Positions 1-9,015 of a DNA stretch of 64,000 nucleotides are shown here, in pieces (the first letter of the stretch is position 1; every line of letters begins with the position of its first letter). The position numbers and the translations under genes were made by a program. The notes beneath the pieces are model-generated. The model had not been told where the DNA came from, did no database searches, and worked only from the letters and a program-made list of their open reading frames with translations. Source of the stretch: Apilactobacillus xinyiensis (GTDB taxonomy: Bacteria > Bacillota > Bacilli > Lactobacillales > Lactobacillaceae); NCBI RefSeq assembly GCF_019656235.1, contig NZ_BPLL01000007.1:1-64000 (forward strand), written 5' to 3'.

Positions 1-21
1 TTTAGTTGAATATTTTGACAT

Positions 22-73
22 AAAAAAACCGCCTTAAAAAATTAGATATTATGTCTAACTTTTTTAAGGCGGT
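22..73 (-). terminator. Intrinsic terminator of the aminotransferase gene
   Basis: Read on the minus strand, ACCGCCTTAAAAAA pairs with its complement TTTTTTAAGGCGGT around a short loop and is followed by a T-run. It lies just downstream of the aminotransferase stop codon. Confidence 0.85.
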
Positions 74-95
74 ACATCTTCAGCTATATCTTTTT

Positions 96-1265
96 TTAGT
101 TATTAGCGACAAACGCTTTAATGCGTTCCACAACATGTTCAATATTTTCTTTACTAGCAGCATAGCTTAAACGGATGTAACCTTCGCCACCTTTACCAAA
201 ACTACTTCCTGGAATAACTCCAACTTTAGCTTTAAAAGCTAATTCACGAGCAAATTCGAAATCATCTTGATTAAATTGAGCAGGAATTTTAGCGAAAATG
301 TAGAAGGCTCCACCTGGTTGTGGGCTTTCAAAACCGGCCGCTTGTAATCCATCACGTAAAATATCACGACGGACGATGTATTTCTCTTTCATTTTCAAGC
401 CATCATCAGGCCCATTTTGTAGTCCTTCTAAAGCGGCAAATTGGGCGTTGTCGGTAACACAGGTCACAGCAAATTGATGCACTACGTTAATTCGATCAAT
501 TAAATCAGCCGGTCCCAAGATAAAACCTACTCGCCAACCAGTCATGGCATGCGACTTGGACATTCCATTTAGTAAGATGGTGTTTTCTGGGATGAATTTA
601 GCAATGGAAACATGCTTTTGATCGTAAGTTAATTCACTGTAAATTTCATCACTAATACAGAATAAATTATGTTGCTCGATAACCTTAGCTAAAGCTTCTA
701 ATTGTTCAGCGGTGTACGCTACTCCAGTGGGATTGCCTGGGGTGTTAATAATTACCGCCTTAGCTTTACCATCTAAAGCAGTCAACGTTGCTTCTAATTT
801 ATCCGGGGTTAAAATAAATCCGTCTGCAGAAGTATCCACCGCTACAGCATTTGCACCATTAATAGCGACATCATCTTGGTACATTGGGAAAGTTGGTGAT
901 GGAATAATTACATTGTCACCAGGGTTTAAAATCGTAGCTAGCGTATCGTAAATTCCCTCCGTTACTCCAGCGGTGGTGATAATTTGTGTTTCGGCATCAT
1001 AATGTAAATCGTATTTATCAGCTAAAAACTTACCAACCGCTTGTCTAAGGGGCATGATTCCACGTGGATTGCTATAATGACTTTCGTTGTTATTGATGGC
1101 AGCAATAGCGGCTGCCTTAATATGATCAGGAGTATTAAAATCGGGTTCACCTAAGGTCAACGGAATTAAATCTTCTATCTGTGAAATTTCTTTATTAAAT
1201 TGCAAAATTGAATTTTCTTTTGCGTTTTTAAGATTATTATTAATCTGATCAATTAACTTTGTCAT
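96..1265 (-). CDS. Class I/II pyridoxal-phosphate aminotransferase (AraT/PatA-like)
   Basis: A fold-type I aminotransferase of 389 residues, the usual family length. Seen: the LTLGEPDFNTP N-terminal motif, a Tyr/Asn-rich cofactor pocket (INTPGNPTG) and the lysine motif NGMSKSHAMTGWRVGF that would hold the PLP Schiff base. Lactic acid bacteria use close relatives to transaminate aromatic amino acids or acetyl-diaminopimelate, and sequence alone does not separate these. The aro/tyrA operon 5 kb away makes an aromatic role attractive, but that is inference. The start has GGAGTGG upstream, and a strong terminator follows the gene. Confidence 0.85.
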   Translation of the reverse strand: MTKLIDQINNNLKNAKENSILQFNKEISQIEDLIPLTLGEPDFNTPDHIKAAAIAAINNNESHYSNPRGIMPLRQAVGKFLADKYDLHYDAETQIITTAGVTEGIYDTLATILNPGDNVIIPSPTFPMYQDDVAINGANAVAVDTSADGFILTPDKLEATLTALDGKAKAVIINTPGNPTGVAYTAEQLEALAKVIEQHNLFCISDEIYSELTYDQKHVSIAKFIPENTILLNGMSKSHAMTGWRVGFILGPADLIDRINVVHQFAVTCVTDNAQFAALEGLQNGPDDGLKMKEKYIVRRDILRDGLQAAGFESPQPGGAFYIFAKIPAQFNQDDFEFARELAFKAKVGVIPGSSFGKGGEGYIRLSYAASKENIEHVVERIKAFVANN

Positions 1266-1368
1266 TATACATCCACTCCATATCGTTCAATATAAATTCT
1301 CAATGAATTTATAATTAAATTTTAATGATATTTTAATATTAGTCGGAGAATATGTCAAATGGCAAAAT

Positions 1369-1402
1369 AAAACCCCTAAGTTATTCGATAAACTTAGGAG
1401 TT
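1369..1402 (-). terminator. Intrinsic terminator of the YoaK-like gene
   Basis: Inverted repeat CTAAGTT / AACTTAG with a short loop, followed on the minus strand by GGGGTTTTATTTT. It lies directly after the stop of the DUF1275 gene. Confidence 0.75.
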
Positions 1403-1406
1403 CGTA

Positions 1407-2078
1407 TTAATTATTATATCCGTGGTTTAATACTACGATGGAACTAATTAAGATTAAGATTGGCAACACAATTGCATTCACATGTAACCATAACACCGCT
1501 AGGCCAGATAACAATGCCCCAACTGCAAAACTTATTAAAATAATCGTAGTATCTTTAACCCGTTGATAAGCTAATACTTTTTTATAAAAGATTGAATCAA
1601 AAGAGGCTTCTGCTAACTTGCGTAAGTTTCCAGTCATCATTAACGGTGTAAATGCGGCTCCTTTTAATTTACGAAACTCTTGTAGCTCCGCAGCGGCAGC
1701 CATTGATAAAAACATAATCACGACAATACTAGGCGCCACATAACTAGCGACCCACCCAATCATTAAAAAGATAATCGCTCCGGTTAAAATCCAGCGTTGA
1801 CGATATACTGGTGTGGGCATGTCAGCAAATCGATACTGCAAGATGCGAATTAAAATGGTTCCCACAAAGAAAGCCAAAATCGATAATACATAGTGAAAGG
1901 CATTGGCAAATTCTAGTCGCCCTAAATGAATACCAAATAAAATTAGATTTCCTGTTTGCAAACCAGCAAAAACTTGCCCATGTGCTAAATACGAATATGC
2001 ATCTAATGATCCTGCCGCCATGGTTAATAAACTAGCAAACGGTAGCCGCTCATGAATCGGATACTGACTATCTTTCAT
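1407..2078 (-). CDS. YoaK family (DUF1275) membrane protein
   Basis: An integral membrane protein of 223 residues with about six hydrophobic segments. It matches the YoaK/DUF1275 family by its N-terminal pattern (LLTMAAGSLDAYSYLAHGQVFAGLQTGNLILFGI) broken here into the recognisable pieces AAGSLDAYSYL and GLQTGNLILFG, plus a central LMMTGNLRKL repeat. Family function is not well established; transport of a small molecule is usually assumed. It is a single gene with its own terminator, and no operon partner is visible. Confidence 0.8.
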   Translation of the reverse strand: MKDSQYPIHERLPFASLLTMAAGSLDAYSYLAHGQVFAGLQTGNLILFGIHLGRLEFANAFHYVLSILAFFVGTILIRILQYRFADMPTPVYRQRWILTGAIIFLMIGWVASYVAPSIVVIMFLSMAAAAELQEFRKLKGAAFTPLMMTGNLRKLAEASFDSIFYKKVLAYQRVKDTTIILISFAVGALLSGLAVLWLHVNAIVLPILILISSIVVLNHGYNN

Positions 2079-2147
2079 AATTTCGCTTCTTTCTGTGGAT
2101 TAATTATACAGATATTATAACAAAGTTTTGAAAAAATTTTGAACATT

Positions 2148-2182
2148 AAAAAGCACTTAGAACTATACTCTAAGTGCTTTTA
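2148..2182. terminator. Bidirectional-looking terminator hairpin
   Basis: AAAAGCACTTAGA pairs with TCTAAGTGCTTTT around a short loop. It lies just past the stop of the leftward MFS gene, with T-runs on both strands. Confidence 0.75.
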
Positions 2183-2187
2183 GTTTA

Positions 2188-3573
2188 TTATGAATTAATT
2201 TTTTTGTTTTTAGTAGAATAAATAATTGCAAATTGAATTAAACTTAAGGCCATTAAAAATGCTAAAGCAAAGGTATATCCAAAGGTTCCGTTATCTGAAA
2301 CATTCAATTGACCTACTTTAGTTACTATAGTAGATACAATGGCAGTCCCAATAGCTCCAGCAAATTGTTGTACGGTGGTTAAAATTGCATTTCCATCTGC
2401 TGATAAACTAGGTTTTAAATACGATAAACCTTGCGTCATAATGTTACCATATGACATACCAACACCAATCATTATGAATGTATATGCAATTAAGAACCAA
2501 TAGTTGCTTAAGTTAACTGAAAAAACAGTAATCAGCAATAATGGAATTATCATTAGTGTAATTCCTGATAGGATTGGTTTCTTAGCTCCAAATCGATCTA
2601 ATAAGATACCAGAAATTGGGGAAATTATTGCACCTAAAATGGCTCCTGGCAACAATATGAATCCGGCAACACTAGAATTGCTCTTATTAATAATTTGTAC
2701 ATAGTTTGGAACGATAAACGCTAACCCTAAAATAATTAACTGATTAATAAAGAATGCAATTACATATTTAGCATAAGATATATTTTTTAGGATGCTTACA
2801 TTTAAAATTGGATTTTCTGAACTATTTTGAATTTTAACAAATAAAATCAAAGCAATTACTCCAATTATTATTGGTAAATAAATCATATAGCTAATTATAG
2901 GGTATGCACTAATATTGCTAATACCAACGATTAAACCTGCAAAAGTTAAAATAATTAATATGAAACTTCTTAAGTCAAATCGTGAATTTTCTAAATCATG
3001 TTGTATTAATTTAGGAATCGAAAACATTCCGATTAACAATGATATTAACAACACCGGCATTAATATAACAAATATATATCGCCAGCCTAATGCTGTAACA
3101 ATTGCTCCTCCAAAAGCTGGTCCTATGGCAGAAGCAGCTGCCGTAATTAAAGAGCCTATCCCCATCATAAGACCTAACTTTTCTTTAGGTACATTCTCTA
3201 AAATTATGTTGAACATTAATGGTAATGCTATTCCTGTTCCAATTCCTTGAATGACTCTTCCTAACAACAAGATATAAAAAGATGGTGAGAAAGCATCTAA
3301 AAGCAAACCAATTAAAAACAGCAAATTAGCAATTATAAACAAATGCTGAGTTTTAAATCTACTTTTTAGAAATTTAGAGATAGGAATAACACTGGATAAT
3401 ACCAATAAATAAATGGTTGTTATCCATTGAACAACTCCCAAACCAATGTTAAACTCCGACATTAAAGTAGGAAATGTTATGTTCATAGAGGTTTCAACAG
3501 TTACCCCACTGAATGTCATAACTCCAACAGCCAATATGGCTAGCAACGTACTACTTGATACTTTATTTTTCAT
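2188..3573 (-). CDS. DHA2-type MFS multidrug exporter
   Basis: A polytopic transporter of 461 residues with about 14 hydrophobic helices, the usual architecture of the DHA2 (EmrB/QacA/LmrB) drug:H+ antiporters. Typical family features are seen: a motif C-like stretch in helix 5 (GPAFGGAIV), RVIQGIGTGIALPL in helix 4, and FIVPNYVQ in the middle loop. The substrate cannot be read from sequence. The gene is monocistronic, faces away from the rightward GNAT gene, and starts at ATG after a weak purine-rich site. Confidence 0.85.
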   Translation of the reverse strand: MKNKVSSSTLLAILAVGVMTFSGVTVETSMNITFPTLMSEFNIGLGVVQWITTIYLLVLSSVIPISKFLKSRFKTQHLFIIANLLFLIGLLLDAFSPSFYILLLGRVIQGIGTGIALPLMFNIILENVPKEKLGLMMGIGSLITAAASAIGPAFGGAIVTALGWRYIFVILMPVLLISLLIGMFSIPKLIQHDLENSRFDLRSFILIILTFAGLIVGISNISAYPIISYMIYLPIIIGVIALILFVKIQNSSENPILNVSILKNISYAKYVIAFFINQLIILGLAFIVPNYVQIINKSNSSVAGFILLPGAILGAIISPISGILLDRFGAKKPILSGITLMIIPLLLITVFSVNLSNYWFLIAYTFIMIGVGMSYGNIMTQGLSYLKPSLSADGNAILTTVQQFAGAIGTAIVSTIVTKVGQLNVSDNGTFGYTFALAFLMALSLIQFAIIYSTKNKKINS

Positions 3574-3708
3574 TAAATAAGCATTATATTTCGTCTCCTA
3601 TAAAATTTACTCAATTTAAAACAATGAGCAGTTGTAGATTATATAGAAATGAAAAATATAATGCAAGGATTAAATTAAAAAATCATCATTAAGAAATGAG
3701 GTAAACAA

Positions 3709-4245
3709 TTGAAATTATTATTAAAAGAACTACATCATGATGAATTGGAAAGTTTTTGGAATATTGCTTTTTCAGACGTTAATGCTAAATGGACTAAATT
3801 TAATGGACCATATTTTAAGGACAAGTTACCTCGTAAAGAGTATTACATCACTGGTGAAACTGCACAAAAGCATTTAGACAATCCTTTTTTTAAAGCTATT
3901 TATTTCAATAATCAAATTATCGGTTCCGTATCAGCGTATTATGAAGATGGAAAATTAAAACGTTGGTTAGACGTAGGCATTTGTATATATGATGAAAAAT
4001 TTTGGCACCAAGGAATTGGTAAAATTGCTTTATCACAATGGATAAATGAATTATTTAAGCTAACTGATTTACCACATATTGGATTAACTACATGGTCTGG
4101 AAATATAAGTATGATGAAACTAGCAGAAAAAGTTGGTTTACATCAAGAAGCTCGAATTCCTCAGGTTCGATATTGGGATGGAAAATACTGGGATTCTGTA
4201 AAATATGGTATTTTAAGTAAAGATTGGTTTAAGAAACACGTTTAA
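3709..4245 (+). CDS. GNAT family N-acetyltransferase
   Basis: A GNAT-fold acetyltransferase of 178 residues of the RimJ/RimL-like type. The acetyl-CoA loop is seen as QGIGKIAL, preceded by the strand VGICIYDEKFWH and followed by TWSGNISMMKLAEKVGL, the usual C-terminal neighbour-residue motif. The acceptor is unknown. The start is TTG at 3709, chosen because GAGG sits eight bases upstream. It is divergent from the exporter at 2188-3573. Confidence 0.8.
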   Translation: MKLLLKELHHDELESFWNIAFSDVNAKWTKFNGPYFKDKLPRKEYYITGETAQKHLDNPFFKAIYFNNQIIGSVSAYYEDGKLKRWLDVGICIYDEKFWHQGIGKIALSQWINELFKLTDLPHIGLTTWSGNISMMKLAEKVGLHQEARIPQVRYWDGKYWDSVKYGILSKDWFKKHV

Positions 4246-4335
4246 AAACGATTATATAAACTGATATATTAATATCATTGCTCTTTTATACTATAATAGA
4301 AGGTGTCTAAATCTATTAAAGGAGCGTGTTCAATC

Positions 4336-4935
4336 ATGAGTAACGAAAAAGACAAAAATATTTTTTCACGTAAAATTACTGAAGAAGGAATGAAAATTCC
4401 CTTCACTAAAATGTATCTAGTTAATACCCAAAAAATTGGTAAACGTTTCATTAGTGAAGATAAGTATAATCGTTTAAGCAATCGCTTTTTGCAATGCTAT
4501 GAATTTTTCATTAAGGCTGATAAAGATAATACGGAACTTAATGATAAATACGAAAGCTATAGCAATGAAGATTTGTATGTAACACCTAATGATTTCAATA
4601 GTTATATGCAAGCTAAAGCCTTCAATGCGAATGACATTGACGATTTGATCAACGAAGCGAATGAATTAAATCAATCTGTAGCTGACGATGGCAGTAATAT
4701 TTCAGGCATGGCACAATTATTTGCACTTATTATTGGAATTATCATTGGTGCCGGTTTTATTAATTTAATTACATCACGTCCATTGCTAACTTTGATTTTA
4801 GTAATTGCTTTATTGGCCATCGGTGCCTTGGTAGGTTATGCTCAAAAGAATCTACATAACTACTTCATTCCTAAAAAAGATGATTTTTACACTTTCAAAA
4901 AATATCTACGCAATGCTAAAAATAATTTGAAATAG
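4336..4935 (+). CDS. Membrane protein of unknown function, two TM helices
   Basis: A protein of 199 residues that I do not recognise. The first 120 residues are soluble and charged. Two hydrophobic helices follow (near residues 132-152 and 157-176), then a basic tail. I placed the start at ATG 4336, behind AAAGGAG, rather than at an in-frame GTG 33 bases upstream. The N-terminal part is probably cytoplasmic. A perfect terminator hairpin follows. Confidence 0.7.
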   Translation: MSNEKDKNIFSRKITEEGMKIPFTKMYLVNTQKIGKRFISEDKYNRLSNRFLQCYEFFIKADKDNTELNDKYESYSNEDLYVTPNDFNSYMQAKAFNANDIDDLINEANELNQSVADDGSNISGMAQLFALIIGIIIGAGFINLITSRPLLTLILVIALLAIGALVGYAQKNLHNYFIPKKDDFYTFKKYLRNAKNNLK

Positions 4936-4943
4936 ATATTATT

Positions 4944-4973
4944 CAGCAGATAGTTAAGCTATCTGCTTTTTTA
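4944..4973 (+). terminator. Intrinsic terminator
   Basis: AGCAGATAG / CTATCTGCT stem with a TTAAG loop and a T-run, just after the stop of the 199-residue membrane protein. Confidence 0.9.
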
Positions 4974-5018
4974 TTACATACTGGTAGTGGTTGAAAAATT
5001 AAGCTGTGAGGTTAAAAT

Positions 5019-5402
5019 ATGGAAAACATTTGGCAAAATATGTATGACAAAGCTGTAAAATGCAATATTGCACGCGAAGTTTCTACAAGTGTCTATGCTG
5101 GTAGTGTGTCCGCATGTGTTCATACTAAAAAGAATAACCTATATACTGGCATTTCAATCGATACAGCCTGTTCGATTGGTATGTGTGCCGAAAGAAATGC
5201 TTTAGGGACTATGTTAACTAATGGTGAAAGCAGTTTTGATAAAGTTGTTGCTGTAAAGAACGGCCAAATTATTCCGCCATGTGGGGTATGTCGGGAACTA
5301 ATGATGCAGCTTCGTCAACATAACGAAGTGGAAATTTTGGTTAGTTTAAACCCCTTAATCACTTACAAATTAAACTGCTTAATGCCTCATTATTGGAATT
5401 GA
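5019..5402 (+). CDS. Cytidine deaminase-like zinc enzyme
   Basis: A small deaminase of 127 residues of the cytidine/blasticidin-S deaminase superfamily. The zinc site is clear: CAERNAL supplies a Cys ligand and the catalytic Glu, and PPCGVCRE supplies the two other Cys. Having Cys rather than His in the first motif fits tetrameric cytidine deaminases. Likely role: pyrimidine salvage, cytidine to uridine. The start at ATG follows a weak GTGAGG site, and the gene stands alone. Confidence 0.85.
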   Translation: MENIWQNMYDKAVKCNIAREVSTSVYAGSVSACVHTKKNNLYTGISIDTACSIGMCAERNALGTMLTNGESSFDKVVAVKNGQIIPPCGVCRELMMQLRQHNEVEILVSLNPLITYKLNCLMPHYWN

Positions 5403-5406
5403 TATA

Positions 5407-5438
5407 CTTAATCGACTTTGTATACATTGTAGATTTAG
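5407..5438. repeat. Dispersed GTATAC-centred near-palindrome, copy a
   Basis: An imperfect inverted repeat with arms CTTAATCGAC and GTAGATTTAG around the core TTTGTATACATT. It is related to sites at 6293, 14259, 16419 and 37737. It is intergenic. A binding site for a partition or regulator protein is inferred. Confidence 0.5.
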
Positions 5439-5452
5439 AATGCATAATATAC

Positions 5453-5492
5453 AAAAAAGCCTACTGTATTTAATTAACATATACAGCAGGTT
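5453..5492 (-). terminator. Terminator between cdd and the secreted-protein gene
   Basis: CCTGCTGTAT pairs with ATACAGTAGG. On the minus strand it is followed by CTTTTTTG, so it best serves the leftward gene at 5513-6142. Confidence 0.7.
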
Positions 5493-5512
5493 TGTATTTA
5501 TTTGTAGGTTAT

Positions 5513-6142
5513 CTAATTTAAATTACCGATAAAGAAATAGGGAACTGTATTTAAGTCGCCTTTAGCTAATAGGAAATAATCGAACTGTTTAACAAACTGT
5601 TTAGCCAATTTTCGTTTTTTATCAGACTTTACATTATTAGCCATACTATTTAATTTTTCTAAGTTATAGTGATTATTTTTTACTTTTTTGTAAAAAATTT
5701 TGTTGGCAAACGTAACTATTGGTGCCAATTTTTTGTCTCTAGAGTAAACATCATATATCCCCGTTGGAAAATTTACCAACGAGTAATATTTTTTATTCTT
5801 AGATACTACATTAACTGAAATGCCATTTTTATAAGACCAAATGTGTTTAATCTTAAACCTAATTTTTTTATCAACTACGATTTTTTTATCCCTATCACTA
5901 TAAGAAATCACAGGATAAGTATTTTTACCAAAAAAGGCTTTCTTATCAATACAATAAACATATCCCTGTTTTAAAAGTTTGCTGGCCAATTTGTTAAATC
6001 TATTAAAATGCTTAGTAAAACTTTTAGAATGTACATTATTTGCATCTTTTACATCAGCGTTTACTTTAAACGTACAACATGTAAAAAATAAAGCAAACAT
6101 AGACAAAATAATTAATCCTCTAAACTTACTAAATCTAAGCAT
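5513..6142 (-). CDS. Secreted protein of unknown function
   Basis: A protein of 209 residues with a clear Sec signal peptide (basic MLRFSKFRG, hydrophobic core, then a likely cleavage after VNA). The mature part is rich in Lys, Tyr and Asn, with a K(K/R)NHYNLEKLN stretch. No family is recognised. I chose ATG 6142 because AAGAGG lies just upstream; a longer frame reaches 6190 with no ribosome site. Many genes at 25-31 kb code for similar small Lys/Tyr-rich secreted proteins. Confidence 0.65.
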   Translation of the reverse strand: MLRFSKFRGLIILSMFALFFTCCTFKVNADVKDANNVHSKSFTKHFNRFNKLASKLLKQGYVYCIDKKAFFGKNTYPVISYSDRDKKIVVDKKIRFKIKHIWSYKNGISVNVVSKNKKYYSLVNFPTGIYDVYSRDKKLAPIVTFANKIFYKKVKNNHYNLEKLNSMANNVKSDKKRKLAKQFVKQFDYFLLAKGDLNTVPYFFIGNLN

Positions 6143-6292
6143 AAAGCAACTACCTCTTTTTAGTAAATTAATAGTTATATAAGCTATCAAATAATAGTAT
6201 AGAATAATTAAGTAAATAATACAGATATAAGTCTTAAATATGTAATAATTAGATATTAAATATATTAATTCAATAAAAATATGCTTAATACC

Positions 6293-6324
6293 CTTAATCT
6301 ACTTTGTATACATTGTAGATTAAG
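6293..6324. repeat. Dispersed GTATAC-centred near-palindrome, copy b
   Basis: A 32-base inverted repeat with perfect 10-base arms CTTAATCTAC / GTAGATTAAG around TTTGTATACATT. It is the best preserved of the dispersed copies away from the par cassettes, and lies downstream of aroK. Confidence 0.55.
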
Positions 6325-6337
6325 AATACTAAGTATA

Positions 6338-6373
6338 CAAAACAACCGTCCAAGCTTTCACTTTTGAACGGTT
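6338..6373 (-). terminator. Terminator of the aro operon
   Basis: On the minus strand AACCGTTCAA pairs with TTGGACGGTT (one G.T) and is followed by GTTTT, overlapping the aroK stop. Confidence 0.8.
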
Positions 6374-6881
6374 ATTTCTCTTTGATAATTTCAATAATTT
6401 TATTAACGACTTCTGTTACTGATAAGTCATCGACTTTTATTGTGTAATCAGCTAATGCTTGATAAGTCGGATGTCGTTGCAACTTTAAATTCATTAATCC
6501 ATCAAAGCCTAGCTTTTCAACTAATGGACGGTTATTATGTTTATCTTTTTTAATACGGGTTTCAATTGTGTCATTACTTGCATCTAAGTATATTGTTTTA
6601 CAGTCACTGTGCTTAATCAAATCAAAACTACTGGGACTAAGTGGGGTTCCGCCACCGGTAGACAAAATACCATCTAACTGCATGGTTTCAGCTAATGTAT
6701 CACATTCTACTTTTCTAAATGCTGCTTCTCCATGTTGCTTAAAATATTTCGCTATCGGCATTTGTATCCGTTCTTCAATGACTGCATCTAAATCATATAC
6801 AGGACATTGCATTTTTTTAGCTAAACTAGCAGATGTAGAACTTTTCCCACTTCCCATGAATCCAATTAAAATCACTTGCAT
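6372..6881 (-). CDS. aroK: Shikimate kinase
   Basis: Phosphorylates shikimate with ATP at the fifth step of the shikimate pathway. It has 169 residues, the normal length. Seen: the P-loop GFMGSGKSS at the N-terminus, the D-A-V-I-E shikimate-binding region (YDLDAVIEERI), the glycine-rich STGGGTPLS motif and the R-P-L-V-E lid (NNRPLVEKL). It is the last gene of the operon, three bases after tyrA, with GGAGG overlapping the end of tyrA, so translational coupling is likely. Confidence 0.95.
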   Translation of the reverse strand: MQVILIGFMGSGKSSTSASLAKKMQCPVYDLDAVIEERIQMPIAKYFKQHGEAAFRKVECDTLAETMQLDGILSTGGGTPLSPSSFDLIKHSDCKTIYLDASNDTIETRIKKDKHNNRPLVEKLGFDGLMNLKLQRHPTYQALADYTIKVDDLSVTEVVNKIIEIIKEK

Positions 6882-6884
6882 TAT

Positions 6885-7733
6885 CTATTCCTCCATTCGA
6901 CGTCGTGCTAGATTTGCTTGCTTAATTTCTTGCATTAATTGTGTAGCATCTTGATTTTCGATTGCTTGTTTAAAATGTTCTAGTGACTTTTGGTATGTAC
7001 TAATTTGATTAACTAATTTTGTAGAATTATTTAAAAGGATATCAGTCCACATTTGTGGATTCCCCATGGCAATTCTAGTTGTGTCAAACAAACCACCGCC
7101 AGCTAAACTCAAATCCACTGCTTCAGCCTTAGCTAAATTATTAATACTGTTCATCATATTGAACACCAAAGCATGGGGTAAATGGCTCACTAAACTCACT
7201 AACTCATCATGTTGATTAGCTTTTAAACTTTGAAAATTAACCATTGCTGGTTGCATTAACTGCTTAAATCGGTTCACTTGATCATCAGTTGCATTTTCGT
7301 TTACTAAAAAATATTGATGATGTTGAAACAAGTCTACTTTGCTATATTCACTACCACTTAAGTGAGAACCAGCCATTGGATGACCACCTAAAAAGTTAAA
7401 GTTTAAATTTTTCAATTCTTTAACTGTTTGCATAATACTAACTTTACTGCTACCTACATCGGTAACTAATACATTTGAACGAAGTGGTAAAGTGGCTAAC
7501 GTCACTAAATTCTGCTTAATAACGTTAACTGAAGCGGCTAATACGATAACATCAGCATTTTGCGCGCCTTGTGCAAAACTTTCCACCGGTGTGATAACGC
7601 CTGCTTGATGTAAAATATCTACATTTTGAGCATTAACATCAAAACCAGTAATGGTTGTATTAACCGTACTCTGCTGCATAATTTTAGCTATGGAACCACC
7701 AATCAAACCTAATCCATTTATAAATACTTGCAT
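6885..7733 (-). CDS. tyrA: Prephenate dehydrogenase
   Basis: Oxidatively decarboxylates prephenate to 4-hydroxyphenylpyruvate, committing chorismate to tyrosine. It has 282 residues. Seen: the Rossmann motif GLGLIGGSIAK at the N-terminus and GGHPMAGSHLSG, the conserved prephenate-binding histidine motif. The C-terminal helical domain is present, but there is no ACT domain, so direct feedback by tyrosine through that domain is not expected. Its presence gives meaning to the tyrosine-rich leader peptide of this operon. Gap to aroA is four bases. Confidence 0.93.
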   Translation of the reverse strand: MQVFINGLGLIGGSIAKIMQQSTVNTTITGFDVNAQNVDILHQAGVITPVESFAQGAQNADVIVLAASVNVIKQNLVTLATLPLRSNVLVTDVGSSKVSIMQTVKELKNLNFNFLGGHPMAGSHLSGSEYSKVDLFQHHQYFLVNENATDDQVNRFKQLMQPAMVNFQSLKANQHDELVSLVSHLPHALVFNMMNSINNLAKAEAVDLSLAGGGLFDTTRIAMGNPQMWTDILLNNSTKLVNQISTYQKSLEHFKQAIENQDATQLMQEIKQANLARRRMEE

Positions 7734-7737
7734 CCCA

Positions 7738-9000
7738 TCAACTCCTTAACTGTTTTAAATCATTAAAGAATGTTGGGTATGAAATATTGACACAATCCGC
7801 ATCTTTAATGCCAATTTCGGTATCAAAAAATTGACTAGCAATTTTAAGCGTCATGGCGATTCGATGGTCTTGATGACTATCAAGTTGATTACTTTGTAAC
7901 CGCCATGCTTTACTACCATCTATTTCAAATCCATCTGATAATTCTTTAATTGAAATGCCCATTTTTTGAAATTCTTGTACGATTACTCTAATACGATCTG
8001 ATTCTTTAAAACGTAATTCTGATAAATGTTGTAACTTGCTAACTCCATTAGCTCGAGCTGCTAGCAATGCTAACAATGGTGCTTCATCAATTAAAGCTGG
8101 CACTTCTTTTGCATCTAATGCTACCGGTTGTAATGATGCCGACTTAACTACTATGTCAGCAATGGGTTCAGCTGTATTAGATTGATTAATAATTGAAATA
8201 TCAGCTCCCATGCGTTTCATAACGTTAACTAAACCCATTCGAGTAGGATTAATTCCCACCTTTTTAAGGGTAATGTGCGAATTAGGTAAGATGGTAGCTG
8301 CTACGATCCAAAAAGCTGCGGAAGAAATATCTCCCGGAATAGTTAAATGTTGGGGAATCATTTTACAATTAGGCTTAATTTGAATTACTTGTGCATGTTT
8401 TTCAATGCTATCCGGACTGAACATTTTAAGCATACGTTCAGTATGATCACGCGATGGAGTGGGTTCCGTAATTGCAGTGTCACCGGTGGAGTTTAAAGCC
8501 GCTAACATAATGGCACTTTTAACTTGTGCACTTGCTACTGGCATGGTGTATTCCATGCCATGTAATTGTTGTCCAGTAATTTTAACTGGTAAAGTCCCGT
8601 TTACACTGGTATTAATTTTTGCGCCCATTTGTTGTAAAGGTTGTGCCACTCTAAGCATTGGTCTTTTCGATAGTGACGCATCTCCCACTAGCTGCGTATC
8701 AAAGGGCTGTTCCGATAATAATCCCATCATTAAACGGGTCGTCGTTCCAGAATTACCCATGTTCAAGGGCTTAGCAGGTGCTTTTAATTTACCAGTACTA
8801 TTAATTATGACCTGCTGAGCATTTTTTTGAATAGCTACGCCCATCGCTTTAAAGGCTTCAATGGTCGTATTACAGTCCGCTGAATCTAAAAAATTATCTA
8901 TAGTAGTTTGCCCTTGACACATTGCACCTAAAATAATGCTACGATGTGAAATGCTTTTATCACCTGGCACTAACAATGTGCCGTTAACTCCTGTCATCAT
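7738..9000 (-). CDS. aroA: EPSP synthase (3-phosphoshikimate 1-carboxyvinyltransferase)
   Basis: Joins phosphoenolpyruvate to shikimate-3-phosphate. It has 420 residues. Seen: PGDKSISHRS near the N-terminus (Lys and Ser of the active site), LNMGNSGTTTRLMMG, and the C-terminal LRFKESDRI and QDHRIAMTL motifs, which carry the usual catalytic and binding residues. The gene looks intact. It starts at the first of two ATG codons behind GGAGGGAG. It sits between aroC (gap 15) and tyrA. Confidence 0.95.
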   Translation of the reverse strand: MMTGVNGTLLVPGDKSISHRSIILGAMCQGQTTIDNFLDSADCNTTIEAFKAMGVAIQKNAQQVIINSTGKLKAPAKPLNMGNSGTTTRLMMGLLSEQPFDTQLVGDASLSKRPMLRVAQPLQQMGAKINTSVNGTLPVKITGQQLHGMEYTMPVASAQVKSAIMLAALNSTGDTAITEPTPSRDHTERMLKMFSPDSIEKHAQVIQIKPNCKMIPQHLTIPGDISSAAFWIVAATILPNSHITLKKVGINPTRMGLVNVMKRMGADISIINQSNTAEPIADIVVKSASLQPVALDAKEVPALIDEAPLLALLAARANGVSKLQHLSELRFKESDRIRVIVQEFQKMGISIKELSDGFEIDGSKAWRLQSNQLDSHQDHRIAMTLKIASQFFDTEIGIKDADCVNISYPTFFNDLKQLRS

Positions 9001-9015
9001 AAATGGCTCCCTCCA

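Noticed and set aside
1-95. T-box or other riboswitch at the left edge
   Set aside because: Only a terminator hairpin is visible; no T-box sequence TGGNACC was found.
712-951. Plus-strand ORF inside the aminotransferase gene, and many similar opposite-strand frames
   Set aside because: They lie inside well-supported genes, lack ribosome sites and give no family-like peptide.
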